Source of the DNA: JAZLJD01 sp045617725
GTDB taxonomy: Bacteria; Bacillota; Clostridia; Lachnospirales; Lachnospiraceae
Direction of reading: 5' to 3'
Assembly (NCBI GenBank): GCA_045617725.1
Contig: JAZLJD010000013.1
Span: 1-31,387 of the forward strand
DNA: 31,387 nucleotides
The notes beneath the pieces were generated by a model. It was not told where the DNA came from. It searched no databases and worked only from the letters and a program-made list of their open reading frames with translations. Positions 15,562 to 23,782 of the stretch are shown one piece after another. Made by a program: the position numbers and the translations under genes. The first letter of the stretch is position 1. Every line of letters begins with the position of its first letter.

Positions 15562-16635
15562 ATGTTTGACAAGTTAGAAGACCTGCTCCTTAAGTTCGAG
15601 GAAATTATGAATGAACTTTCCGAGCCGGATGTTACCAATAATCAAAACAGATTCCGTGCGCTTATGAAGCAGCAGGCTGAACTTACGCCCATTGTGGATG
15701 CGTACAGGGAATATAAGAAATGCCAGCAGGATGTTGCGGATGGCCTTGAAATGCTTGATATGGAGAGCGACGAGGAAATGCGTACCATGCTGAAGGAGGA
15801 ACTGGCAGCGAGCAAGAAGCGTATTGAGGAGCTGGAGATGCAACTCAAGATTCTGCTTCTTCCCAAAGATCCCAACGATGACAAAAACGTTATCGTCGAG
15901 ATTCGTGCAGGTGCCGGCGGCGATGAGGCTGCTCTTTTTGCCGCAGAGATTTATCGTATGTATGTACATTACGCCGAAAGCCAGCATTGGCGCATCGAGC
16001 TTGTGAACCTCGAGGAAATCGGTATTGGCGGTATGAAGGAAGTGGAATTCATGATTACCGGGCAGGGTGCTTATTCCAAGCTTAAGTATGAGAGTGGTGT
16101 GCATCGTGTACAGCGTGTGCCCGAGACGGAGTCCGGCGGACGTATCCATACTTCCACCATCACGGTAGCCGTTATGCCGGAGGTTGAAGAAGTCGATGTA
16201 GTAATTAACGACAATGATATCCGTATCGATGTCATGAGAGCTTCGGGCTGCGGTGGTCAGTGTGTCAATACCACGGACTCTGCCGTTCGATTAACCCATA
16301 TTCCCACCGGTATCGTGATTTATTCGCAGACTGAGAAATCTCAGATTCAGAACAAGGCCAAGGCATTTGCTCTTTTGCGCTCCAAGCTGTATGACCTTGA
16401 ACAGCAGAAGGCACATGACGCTGAGGCAGAGCTAAGACGTAGCCAGATTGGTACCGGCGACCGTTCCGAGAAGATTCGTACCTACAACTTCCCGCAGGGA
16501 CGTGTTACCGACCATCGTATCGGTCTTACTCTTTATCGCCTTGACAAGATTATGGATGGTGATATCCAGGAAATCATCGATGCCTGCATCGCTGCCGACC
16601 AGGCGGCCAAGCTTAGCAAAATGCAGGAACAGTAG
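15562..16635 (+). CDS. prfA: Peptide chain release factor 1
   Basis: RF1 reads the stop codons UAA and UAG and triggers peptide release. The 357-residue length is standard. The PxT stop-codon recognition motif is Pro187-Glu188-Thr189 in RVPETESGGRIHTS, which marks RF1 rather than RF2. The catalytic GGQ is Gly231-Gly232-Gln233, here inside GCGGQCVNTTDSAVRLTH, with cysteines flanking the motif. Gln233 is the site modified by PrmC from the gene just upstream. AGGAGG at 15545-15550 precedes the ATG. It ends the rpmE-to-prfA block. Confidence 0.97.
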   Translation: MFDKLEDLLLKFEEIMNELSEPDVTNNQNRFRALMKQQAELTPIVDAYREYKKCQQDVADGLEMLDMESDEEMRTMLKEELAASKKRIEELEMQLKILLLPKDPNDDKNVIVEIRAGAGGDEAALFAAEIYRMYVHYAESQHWRIELVNLEEIGIGGMKEVEFMITGQGAYSKLKYESGVHRVQRVPETESGGRIHTSTITVAVMPEVEEVDVVINDNDIRIDVMRASGCGGQCVNTTDSAVRLTHIPTGIVIYSQTEKSQIQNKAKAFALLRSKLYDLEQQKAHDAEAELRRSQIGTGDRSEKIRTYNFPQGRVTDHRIGLTLYRLDKIMDGDIQEIIDACIAADQAAKLSKMQEQ

Positions 16636-16694
16636 GAACGCGTAAGTTCGCGCAGTAAGAAGATGCAACCACAGTAGTTTTTTGCAAAGAAATG

Positions 16695-16703
16695 TGATAG
16701 AAT
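16695..16703 (+). promoter_or_regulatory. Extended -10 promoter for the Nudix gene
   Basis: TGATAGAAT (16695-16703) fits an extended -10. The -35 region at 17-base spacing (TAGTTT, 16675-16680) is poor. The transcript would have only a short leader before the CGGAGGA site. Confidence 0.5.
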
Positions 16704-16724
16704 TACCTCAATTCGGAGGATTCT

Positions 16725-17222
16725 ATGAGACGACTGTTTACGCTGGATGAACATAATTATGATACCTGTCAGACAGTTTTGAATCGATGTACGGTTCGTG
16801 CGGTCATTCTGCGCGATGGCAAGCTGGCCATGCAGGTGAATCCGGCCGGACATTACAAGCTTCCGGGTGGCGGTCCCGAGCAGAACGAAACACTGCTGGA
16901 TGCCCTGGTACGCGAGGTTCATGAGGAAACGGGCCTTTTGGTTGTACGGGACAGCATTCAGCCGGTTGGCGAGGTCCTTGAGATGCGTGCCGATATTTTT
17001 AACAAGCTGAACAAGTTTGTGAGAACTTCGTATTTTTATTTGTGCGATGCCGTGGATACGGGAGATGCTTTGAAACTTACCCCCAGCGAGCGCCGCAACG
17101 GATACTATTTCGTGTGGGCTACGCCGGAGGAGATTCTTAAAGATTACGTGCGTGATGTGAAGCGGGATAGAGACATGGAATTCATTCGGATGCTTCCAAA
17201 GCTACTTGAGGGAACGAAGTAA
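16725..17222 (+). CDS. Nudix hydrolase
   Basis: Nudix enzymes hydrolyse nucleoside diphosphates linked to another group, often as house-cleaning of damaged nucleotides. The 165-residue protein contains a complete Nudix box from Gly49 to Leu71 (G-x5-E-x7-REVHEETGL), with the catalytic REVHEE core. YKLPGGG directly before it is typical. The rest of the protein does not reveal the substrate. CGGAGGA stands just upstream of the ATG. The 3' end overlaps the convergent esterase gene by 21 bases (17202-17222), and no terminator stem lies between them. Confidence 0.92.
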   Translation: MRRLFTLDEHNYDTCQTVLNRCTVRAVILRDGKLAMQVNPAGHYKLPGGGPEQNETLLDALVREVHEETGLLVVRDSIQPVGEVLEMRADIFNKLNKFVRTSYFYLCDAVDTGDALKLTPSERRNGYYFVWATPEEILKDYVRDVKRDRDMEFIRMLPKLLEGTK

Positions 17223-18254
17223 TTCAGTGAGCTCCAGAGCCGCAATTCTGTGCGACAGCACAGTGGGATGGAAATCCGCTACCAGACCGTTCTCAGGTTG
17301 CTGGGGCGTCAAACGAAATACTGAAATATTGCAGTCACCGGTTTCTTCCGAGTAAGCCGTGACTGCTTTTTTTATGTTCGGAAGGAGCTCGTCGCCCATA
17401 AGGCCCAATACGCATACAATATGTGCCAAAGAGTAATGCGACCGAACTAGCTTCAGAAAATCGATATACAGAGCACAGTGCTCGGCCATGCGATCCTCCT
17501 TAAACAGGCAGTAACTCTGGTCGTTGGTGCCGAGATTGATGACAACCGTGTCCGGTGTGAAGCGGCTAAAGTCCCACGGAACCGACGCATAGGAAGGGGC
17601 TGCGTAACAACGTCCCATCCCTTCATAAAGCGGTGGCAGTAATTCGGATTCATTTCGTGTGCCATCTCCCGTATAGCCGGAGATAATGCCGTAGCCGGAG
17701 TAGGAAACGATGCAGTAATCCGCATCCAGGGCCTTGATGGTACGGTACGCATAAGCCTTTGTAACATCCTCAGTGGCGGTCGAGAAGTGATGTAACTCAT
17801 CTTCGTCCTCGATGCCGTAACCGCAGGTGATGGAATCGCCGATGAACTCAATCCGGCGCTCTTTGCCGGCGGTCGGTTCGATGGATGCTGTATCATCCAT
17901 GCGGATTCCGGATACAAACAGCGTAGACATCGGAGCCTCGGAGAGCTTGAGCAACTTTACGACACAATCATGCTCCGTATCTGATTCAGGGAAAACAACA
18001 ATCTCTTCTGCGGGAGTGGTAAGCTGCGCCCGATAAAGAGGTGCGTCGTCGATGTATATTTCATAGCGAGGGTAGTTCGCATAATTTCCTTTGATGGAAG
18101 TAGCTTCATCGCCTTCCAAAAGAAAAGAAAGACTATGCCCCTTAAAATGAAACTCCAGTCCGGAAGCACTCATAATAAGGCGTATTCCGTTATTGTCTGC
18201 ATAGGTACGATTTAGGTTCTTTACATTGTTAAGATTTGGGATGGTGGTTAACAT
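17202..18254 (-). CDS. SGNH/GDSL esterase, CE2-like
   Basis: This looks like a carbohydrate esterase of the CE2 type, which removes acetyl groups from sugars of plant polysaccharides. The 350 residues divide into an N-terminal beta-rich domain (1 to about 130) and an SGNH hydrolase domain: IEFIGDSITCGYG with nucleophile Ser141, the GYGIISGYTGDG glycine block, INLGTNDQ with Asn244, and DFHP with Asp327 and His329. There is no signal peptide, so it would act inside the cell on imported oligosaccharides. It lies 44 bases after the GH3 gene on the same strand, which supports a joint role in oligosaccharide breakdown. Start at 18254 has a GAGGAA site. Confidence 0.87.
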   Translation of the reverse strand: MLTTIPNLNNVKNLNRTYADNNGIRLIMSASGLEFHFKGHSLSFLLEGDEATSIKGNYANYPRYEIYIDDAPLYRAQLTTPAEEIVVFPESDTEHDCVVKLLKLSEAPMSTLFVSGIRMDDTASIEPTAGKERRIEFIGDSITCGYGIEDEDELHHFSTATEDVTKAYAYRTIKALDADYCIVSYSGYGIISGYTGDGTRNESELLPPLYEGMGRCYAAPSYASVPWDFSRFTPDTVVINLGTNDQSYCLFKEDRMAEHCALYIDFLKLVRSHYSLAHIVCVLGLMGDELLPNIKKAVTAYSEETGDCNISVFRLTPQQPENGLVADFHPTVLSHRIAALELTELLRSLK

Positions 18255-18298
18255 AACATTCCTCGATTCAATCTATGATGGTGCAACGGCTCCGGGAA

Positions 18299-20707
18299 TT
18301 ACTTTCTGTTTGCACGCTTCAATACATATTTGGCGAAGCGGCTGATGGAGGGTCCCCCATTCTTCATGAGACTGTCGAGGGTGCCGTCCAGGGAACTGTC
18401 GAGATACATTCGGTACTGCGGATCCTGCTTCTTCACATGCGGCAGGCGGAAACGGATGCCGATTTTAACAAGAGAGCGCAGGATGCGTGCACTGAAAGTG
18501 TAGCGTGCAAGCTGGTTTACGCTGCAACATGTATCGAATTCGCCCGGCTTTAAGTCATTCAGGTGACTTAGGGGCTGTCCGTAGAGCTTTGCAAACTGCT
18601 CGGAACTGATATGAAATACGGAAGGCTGCGATTCCATGTAGTCGTGACGCGGCAGGAAGTACTCGCTATAACGAATACGATCGTCTACGAGGTAAGAGAC
18701 GCCATTGACGGGGAGCGTTGCGGACAACGCAATGTCATTATAGGCGGAACCGATTTCAATGGTATAGGTGCCGTTCGGAATCACGAAGTTCTGCGTAATG
18801 ACATCGTAGATGGAAAAGCTGCGCGCGCTAAGCGTCAGTGTAACTTCGGTGGACTCGGAAGCCTTGAGCGATACACGCTTGAATGCACGGAGTTCCTTTT
18901 TGGCACGGAGGAAGTGGTCCTCCGGGTTGCGGACGTAGAGGCATACCACGTGGTCTGCGTCCATGGGGCCTTCGTTTCGGACGGTGAAACTTACGGTGAA
19001 GTCGCCGTCACCATCGTAGGAGGGCGCACTGAGCTTAAGGTCCTCACAGCGGAATCTCGAGTAGGAGAGGCCGTAGCCAAAAGGATACTGCACCTCAATA
19101 TTGTAGGTGTCGTAGTAGCGATATCCCACGAAAATGGACTCGCGGTATTCGACATCGTCGCTGCCGGTTGCGTAGGTTTCGTAGCAGGGAGTGTCTTCGA
19201 GGCGCTTGGGCCAGGTTTCGGGCAAACGTCCCGACGGGGATACGGAGCCAAAAAGCAGGTCGGAGAGGGCATCGTCCATTGCCTGTCCCGCCGGGTACAT
19301 GTGCAGAATGGCATCGGCGTAGGAGGCAGGGGATAAATCGTAAGGAGCGCCACCGAAGGAAAGGAAAACAACCACGTTGCGTCGTTCAACGGGCTTCTTT
19401 CGGATTTCTTCCTTCAGTTCGGAAAGCAGGGCAAGCTGCGCTGCGGGCATATCAAAGGAAGTACGGTCATAACCTTCGCCTTCCGCCCATTCGGTGAGAC
19501 CGCCGAAGAACAGAATCGGGTCGTCGTTGTGACGAACGATGTAGAGCGCCTCACGAAGCAGCTTTTTATTGACGCCCATCTGGCAACTGTCGTAGCCGCG
19601 TGCATAAATGTACGGATAGGAGCGCATGGACATGACACGTGTGAAGTCCGGCTCGCGGACAACGTGGATGTGACTGCTTCCACCGCCCTGATAGCGCATT
19701 TTCCGGGCAAGCTCGCCGATGATAATGACCTTTGTGCCCTTTCTAAGAGGAAGAACATCCCCTTCGTTACGCAGGAGGACAGCTGTTTTGGAAGCGAGCT
19801 CCCTGGCTGCACCGTTGTTATTGTTAAGTACGGCCGTCTTGCCGGGGCCGGTCTGGGACTTGCCGGCTTTGGGGGCGTAGGTCTCCACCAAATTTATGAT
19901 ACGGTCGTTTGAATTGTCTACATGTTCCATGGAAAGAGAACCTTCGTCGAGCGCCTTATGGAGCGTGGGAAGGTGCAGGGCACTTCCGTCCGGCATTTCA
20001 AGATCCATGCCGGCAGCAAGAGCGGAAGGAAGATTCAGGCAGGCACCCCAGTCGGAAATTACGGCGCCCGTAAAGCCCCATTCCTTTCTCAAAATGTCCG
20101 TAAGAAGATGGCGGTTCTCACAGGCGTAAGAGCCGTTAAGCCGGTTATAGGAAGCCATAATGGTTGCCGGAGAAGCCTCCTTTACGATCTGCTCAAATGC
20201 AGCCAGGTAGATTTCACGCAGAGCCCGTTCGTCAATTTCACTATTGGCGGTCATGCGGTGCGTTTCCTGACTGTTTCCTGCGAAATGCTTGACGCTGGTA
20301 CCGACTCCGGCATTCTGGACGGCTTTTACAAAGGCCGCACCGAGCGTACCTGCCAGGCAGGGATCCTCCGAATAGTATTCGAAGTTACGCCCGCATAAGG
20401 GGGAACGCTTAATATTGACACCGGGGCCTAAAACAACGGAGACCTCCTCAAGGAGTGCTTCGGCCGCAATTCCTGCACCAACGCAGGCTGCCGCGTCCTC
20501 GGAAAAAGAAGCCGCAATGGCGCTGGCGGTGGGGAAACAGGTTGCAATTACGGATTCGTTATTCTGCTTTATATCTTCGGATTGTGCACGAAGACCGTGA
20601 GGGCCGTCTGCCAAATGAATCGAGGCAGGACCCGTGGCGGTGGCAGCAGTGTGCCACATTCCGCTACCTTCGGTGAGTCGCAGCTTATCATCATAGTCTA
20701 ATGCCAT
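18299..20707 (-). CDS. Glycoside hydrolase family 3 (beta-glycosidase)
   Basis: GH3 enzymes release sugars from the non-reducing end of beta-linked oligosaccharides. The 802-residue protein has the N-terminal barrel with KHFAGNSQETHR (Lys150 region) and the nucleophile Asp219 in VISDWGA, the second alpha/beta sandwich domain (about 300-520, LLRNEGDVLPL to the YPAGQAMDDALSDLLFG segment), and a C-terminal fibronectin-III-like domain (YPFGYGLSYSRF onward). A further 100 or so residues follow. No signal peptide is seen. I chose the ATG at 20707 for GGGAGG 7 bases upstream; a start 34 codons earlier would overlap the promoter. The exact sugar (glucose, xylose or other) is not decidable. It is the first gene of a pair with the CE2-like esterase. 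Confidence 0.94.
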   Translation of the reverse strand: MALDYDDKLRLTEGSGMWHTAATATGPASIHLADGPHGLRAQSEDIKQNNESVIATCFPTASAIAASFSEDAAACVGAGIAAEALLEEVSVVLGPGVNIKRSPLCGRNFEYYSEDPCLAGTLGAAFVKAVQNAGVGTSVKHFAGNSQETHRMTANSEIDERALREIYLAAFEQIVKEASPATIMASYNRLNGSYACENRHLLTDILRKEWGFTGAVISDWGACLNLPSALAAGMDLEMPDGSALHLPTLHKALDEGSLSMEHVDNSNDRIINLVETYAPKAGKSQTGPGKTAVLNNNNGAARELASKTAVLLRNEGDVLPLRKGTKVIIIGELARKMRYQGGGSSHIHVVREPDFTRVMSMRSYPYIYARGYDSCQMGVNKKLLREALYIVRHNDDPILFFGGLTEWAEGEGYDRTSFDMPAAQLALLSELKEEIRKKPVERRNVVVFLSFGGAPYDLSPASYADAILHMYPAGQAMDDALSDLLFGSVSPSGRLPETWPKRLEDTPCYETYATGSDDVEYRESIFVGYRYYDTYNIEVQYPFGYGLSYSRFRCEDLKLSAPSYDGDGDFTVSFTVRNEGPMDADHVVCLYVRNPEDHFLRAKKELRAFKRVSLKASESTEVTLTLSARSFSIYDVITQNFVIPNGTYTIEIGSAYNDIALSATLPVNGVSYLVDDRIRYSEYFLPRHDYMESQPSVFHISSEQFAKLYGQPLSHLNDLKPGEFDTCCSVNQLARYTFSARILRSLVKIGIRFRLPHVKKQDPQYRMYLDSSLDGTLDSLMKNGGPSISRFAKYVLKRANRK

Positions 20708-20726
20708 AGAGATACCTCCCAAGCCC

Positions 20727-20743
20727 GGTAGGCGTCGCCTACC
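20727..20743. promoter_or_regulatory. Perfect 8-bp palindrome, likely operator or hairpin
   Basis: GGTAGGCG (20727-20734), one T, CGCCTACC (20736-20743). It lies a few bases downstream of the predicted GH3 transcription start and just upstream of its ribosome site, a position from which a repressor (for example of the LacI type) or an RNA hairpin could block expression. The regulator is not in this window. Confidence 0.6.
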
Positions 20744-20754
20744 CGATTGACCTA

Positions 20755-20763
20755 ATTGTACCA
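20755..20763 (-). promoter_or_regulatory. Extended -10 promoter of the GH3-esterase pair
   Basis: On the minus strand TGGTACAAT (20763-20755) forms an extended -10. No good -35 lies 17 bases upstream, which is common for extended -10 promoters or those needing an activator. Confidence 0.55.
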
Positions 20764-20791
20764 CAAACCATGGCAAATACGGTATCAGATA

Positions 20792-20820
20792 TTGCGTGAA
20801 AACATGCAATGAAGTATAAT
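20792..20820 (+). promoter_or_regulatory. Sigma-A promoter of a short leader or small RNA
   Basis: TTGCGT (20792-20797), a 17-base spacer, TATAAT (20815-20820). It fires into the structured segment at 20827-20931, well upstream of the chemotaxis receptor gene. Confidence 0.78.
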
Positions 20821-20826
20821 AAATTT

Positions 20827-20931
20827 AGTGATACGAGGAGTGTCTGTATTAGGACATATAGGGTATAGTTCTATATGGGTGGACAGGTATTATGAGTGTG
20901 AAAGAGTTGCCTTTATCGGGTAACTCTTTTT
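20827..20931 (+). ncRNA. Structured leader or small RNA of unknown class
   Basis: About 105 bases lie between a good promoter and a terminator-like hairpin. Visible pairings are GATAC (about 20831) with GTATT near 20887; TGTCT with either of two GGACA copies, which are mutually exclusive; a 7-bp stem CATATAG/CTATATG with a 9-base loop; and the terminal stem at 20903-20927 with four T. This fits a riboswitch-type leader with alternative folds or an independent small RNA. I compared it from memory with T-box, cyclic-di-GMP, purine, TPP, SAM, glycine and lysine classes and saw no match. The next gene is a chemotaxis receptor with its own promoter at 20976. Confidence 0.5.
20903..20931 (+). terminator. 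Terminator hairpin upstream of the chemotaxis receptor
   Basis: AGAGTTGCC (20903-20911) pairs with GGTAACTCT (20919-20927) with one G-T pair, a 7-base loop and TTTT after. It ends the short transcript from 20792 or acts as an attenuator. Confidence 0.7.
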
Positions 20932-20975
20932 CGTTAAAATTGTCAGAATATTGGGTACAAATATTGCGTTTTGAA

Positions 20976-21004
20976 TTGACATGTTATGTTAATTACTTCA
21001 TAAT
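20976..21004 (+). promoter_or_regulatory. Sigma-A promoter of the chemotaxis receptor gene
   Basis: TTGACA (20976-20981), a 17-base spacer, CATAAT (20999-21004). It starts transcription about 30 bases before the receptor ATG and downstream of the terminator, so the receptor can be made independently of the leader RNA. No flagellar sigma (TAAA/GCCGATAA) site was seen. Confidence 0.8.
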
Positions 21005-21041
21005 AATTCGCAGGGGAGAATCACAAAATGGGAGGTACATT

Positions 21042-22745
21042 ATGAACAGAAAGAAAGTGAATTTTTTTAGCTCAATTAAGTTTAAGGTAACATTGATGGT
21101 CGTTATTATTGCGATTGCCTGCAATGTAATTAACATTGTGGTAGCATCCATTAACGCTTCAGATAATGTTACCAAGGTTATACAGGAGAGCATGGTTTCC
21201 CTGGCAGAAGGCTACGGACTGCATCTGGATAATCAGATTGCTACATTGGGAGCGGAGGCAGCCCTCAACACGGATACCTTGTATGCATATTACAAGAATG
21301 CAAGCGTTCGTGGTATGGACAGTGCTTATGCGTATATCGTATCCCGCGACGGTGTTATGCTTTACCACAACGATCAAAATAAGATTGGCGGACAGGTTGA
21401 GAACCAGGCCGTTAAGGATGTAGTTGCATACCTTAAGGATCACACAGATATTCCGAAACCGACGTTTGTCCGCTACTTCTATAAGGAAGAATGGAAATAT
21501 GCCGGTTACTACGTAACCAGCGGCGGCGAGGCAATCGTTATTGTTACCGCCAATGAAACCGATGCTACTTCCATCATCAGCGAGATGCGTGGCATTCAGA
21601 CTAATGCCGGTATTATCACGGTTATCGTTGCCATCTTTATCGGCTTCATACTTACTGCTATGATTATCAATCCTTTGACCGCAGTTTCCGAGTATCTGCA
21701 GAAACTTTCCGAGCTTAAGCTTAAGAAGGATGAGAAGCTTAAGAAACTGGCTGCCAAAAAGGATGAGGTCGGCATGATAGCTACCGACGTATACGAAGTT
21801 ATGGATGTTCTGAGCGGAACCATCGTAGATATCAGAAATCTTGCTTCCGACGTTAATAACGCAGCCGATGTTCTTCTTGGAACAACAGGTAATGCAGGTG
21901 ATAATGTTGGCCTTGCCAAGACCGCTATGGATGAGATTACCGTTGGCGTTTCCGCACAGGCTGAAAGCACCGAATCCTGTGCTGACAATATCGATACAAT
22001 CGTTAAGCAGATTGAGCAGGCTAATGTTAAGGTTAACGAGCTTTCCGAGAATGCAGAAGATATGCATATGACCGGTCGTCAGGCAATCAATGCTCTGAAC
22101 GAGCTTGTCAAGGCCAATGAGGAAACCGTTAAGGCCATTAATGACATCTATGAGCAGGCCAAGCTTACCAACGAATCCGTTTCCAATATCCGTGAAGCAA
22201 CCGAGATCATTTCCTCCGTTGCAGACCAGACGAATCTGCTTTCCTTAAATGCTTCCATCGAGGCAGCAAGAGCCGGCGAAGCAGGACGCGGATTTGCCGT
22301 TGTTGCATCTGAGATTCAGTCCCTTTCCAACCAGACCGCTCAGGCTACCACGAAGATTGGTGAAGTAATCAATCGTCTGAATGCTGATTCCGCCAAGGAA
22401 ATGAGCATTATGGAAGATGTTATGAACAGCATGGAGAAGCAGAACGAGAACGTCAACAAGACGAGCGAAGTATTCAACAACCTCGCAGACGGTATTCGTG
22501 CTTCCATCCGCGGCATCAAGGAAATCTCCGACAGAACGGCTGAAATGAGCACGGCAAGTAATAAGATTATCGATGTCGTTGCAGATCTTTCCGCCGTTGC
22601 AGAAGAGAATGCAGCAAGCACCCAGGAGACCGGTACTTCCGTAAACAACATCGCTTCCAGCATGGAAGAAATGACGCAGCAGTGCGACCGCCTGAGAGAA
22701 ATTGCTCAAACCTTGGACGGACAGGTTGCAAAGTTCGAGCTTTAA
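21042..22745 (+). CDS. Methyl-accepting chemotaxis protein with Cache domain
   Basis: This is a membrane receptor that steers swimming by controlling CheA. The 567-residue protein has a first membrane helix (about 16-38), an extracellular Cache-type sensor (about 40-185, with YIVSRDGVMLYHN), a second helix (about 189-210), a HAMP linker and a long cytoplasmic signalling coiled coil. The coil's tip carries LNASIEAARAGEAGRGFAVVASEI; EENAASTQETGTSVNNIASSMEEM is a likely methylation region. No C-terminal NWETF-type CheR tether is present. GGGAGG sits before the ATG at 21042; an in-frame ATG at 20892 lies in the terminator hairpin region and is unlikely. The ligand is unknown. No other chemotaxis gene is nearby. 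Confidence 0.95.
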   Translation: MNRKKVNFFSSIKFKVTLMVVIIAIACNVINIVVASINASDNVTKVIQESMVSLAEGYGLHLDNQIATLGAEAALNTDTLYAYYKNASVRGMDSAYAYIVSRDGVMLYHNDQNKIGGQVENQAVKDVVAYLKDHTDIPKPTFVRYFYKEEWKYAGYYVTSGGEAIVIVTANETDATSIISEMRGIQTNAGIITVIVAIFIGFILTAMIINPLTAVSEYLQKLSELKLKKDEKLKKLAAKKDEVGMIATDVYEVMDVLSGTIVDIRNLASDVNNAADVLLGTTGNAGDNVGLAKTAMDEITVGVSAQAESTESCADNIDTIVKQIEQANVKVNELSENAEDMHMTGRQAINALNELVKANEETVKAINDIYEQAKLTNESVSNIREATEIISSVADQTNLLSLNASIEAARAGEAGRGFAVVASEIQSLSNQTAQATTKIGEVINRLNADSAKEMSIMEDVMNSMEKQNENVNKTSEVFNNLADGIRASIRGIKEISDRTAEMSTASNKIIDVVADLSAVAEENAASTQETGTSVNNIASSMEEMTQQCDRLREIAQTLDGQVAKFEL

Positions 22746-22770
22746 TCTATAATTGAATTAAGGGTTATTG

Positions 22771-22802
22771 ATGGCATCGGGCTATACCCGGTGCCATTTT
22801 CG
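22771..22802 (+). terminator. Terminator after the chemotaxis receptor
   Basis: ATGGCATCGGG (22771-22781) pairs with CCCGGTGCCAT (22787-22797) with one G-T pair and a 5-base loop, followed by TTTT. Confidence 0.78.
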
Positions 22803-22823
22803 CTATTATTAGGAGGGTATAGA

Positions 22824-23675
22824 ATGAGTTTGAAGACTATGTTCCAAAAGAAGAAGACGCAGCGTGAGATACGAAACCTGAGCAGTACCGGGTATCGCTA
22901 TACTTTTTTGCTGGATTTTCTGGATGATTCCTATCCGTTTGGAAGTCATGAATATGAAGGAATGGAACTGCACATTGACGTTTACGAGAATTACTGCTAT
23001 GTGCGGAATCGCTTTTATCGTTCAAGGACGCATGGCGTGGAACACAGCCAGATAGCGGAACCGCAGTTCGCGGACGAGCTGATTGCTTATCTGAACGGTG
23101 CGGGGCTTGTTTCCTACAAGTCGGAGAACCTGCCCTCGGATTACACGGATTTTAACCATCTGACCCTGAAGACCGGCCACGGGGAAGGCAAGACCCTTTC
23201 CATCATGGCAGGCAGGGAGCTTACGGAGGAGTTTAAGAACATCCGCGAGAAATTCATTGAGTATCTGTGCGACCGGCTGGCATCCTTCCCTTCGGGCTTT
23301 GAGTATTCCAAGGCCGGCGGGTATCTGGGCGAGAAATTCGGCATGGAACTGAAGGCCGAGGAAGGCCATCTGTTTATGGATGTCATCACGCAGAAGCACC
23401 GCAGCGCGCCGGAAGAAATTATGCGCAGCGAGATGTTCCCGGAACTGCTTTTGGAAGTGTGGAAGCGTTGGAAGAAGATGGGAGGCGATTCCTACAAGGA
23501 CCTGCCGCCCGCCGAAAAGGAACCTGAGGACGGCATGATTTCAACTTTCCAGATGAATTATTCCACCGTTCTTATTTCTAAGGGATTCTCATCAAAGCAG
23601 GAGATTCCGCCACAGGGACAGGAGATTATTCAGGAGATTTTCGACCTGATTAAGGACCCCGGATATCAGAAGTAA
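22824..23675 (+). CDS. Conserved-looking protein of unknown function
   Basis: I do not recognise this 283-residue protein. It is soluble, without signal peptide or membrane segments. The N-terminus is short and basic (KKKTQREIRNL), followed by a region rich in aromatic and acidic residues (TFLLDFLDDSYPFGSHEYEG and ELHIDVYENYCYVRNRFYRS). No nucleotide-binding, zinc or catalytic motif stands out. Codon use and composition match the neighbours, and a clear AGGAGGG site precedes the ATG, so it is a real gene. It follows the receptor terminator and precedes the Rrf2 gene, apparently as a single-gene unit. Two upstream codons in frame (from 22791) overlap the terminator and were rejected as start. 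Confidence 0.82.
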   Translation: MSLKTMFQKKKTQREIRNLSSTGYRYTFLLDFLDDSYPFGSHEYEGMELHIDVYENYCYVRNRFYRSRTHGVEHSQIAEPQFADELIAYLNGAGLVSYKSENLPSDYTDFNHLTLKTGHGEGKTLSIMAGRELTEEFKNIREKFIEYLCDRLASFPSGFEYSKAGGYLGEKFGMELKAEEGHLFMDVITQKHRSAPEEIMRSEMFPELLLEVWKRWKKMGGDSYKDLPPAEKEPEDGMISTFQMNYSTVLISKGFSSKQEIPPQGQEIIQEIFDLIKDPGYQK

Positions 23676-23732
23676 GTAATTAACCAATAATTATCCTACC
23701 CTTTTTGTAAACTTTCGTTAATTCCTTTTAGG

Positions 23733-23738
23733 TATAAT
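23733..23738 (+). promoter_or_regulatory. Possible -10 box of the Rrf2-mnmA-helicase unit
   Basis: TATAAT stands 45 bases before the Rrf2 start. The nearest -35-like TTGTAA (23705-23710) is 22 bases away, too far for a standard promoter, so an activator or another spacing may be involved. The 107-base gap holds nothing else clear. Confidence 0.45.
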
Positions 23739-23782
23739 GCAGTTGTAACCTATTAATTCCACTGAAACAAGGAGGAATAAAT

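Noticed and set aside
16636..16724. Terminator between prfA and the Nudix gene
   Set aside because: Only a 4-bp CGCG/CGCG stem without a following T-run is visible; the TTTTTT at about 16678-16683 has no stem directly before it.
20827..20931. Cyclic-di-GMP riboswitch before the chemotaxis receptor
   Set aside because: This context is common for that class, but the conserved bases I know from class I and class II are not present.
20892..21041. Longer N-terminus of the chemotaxis receptor from the ATG at 20892
   Set aside because: It would translate through the terminator hairpin and the TTGACA promoter, and would put 50 residues before a normal receptor N-terminus. The ATG at 21042 has GGGAGG.
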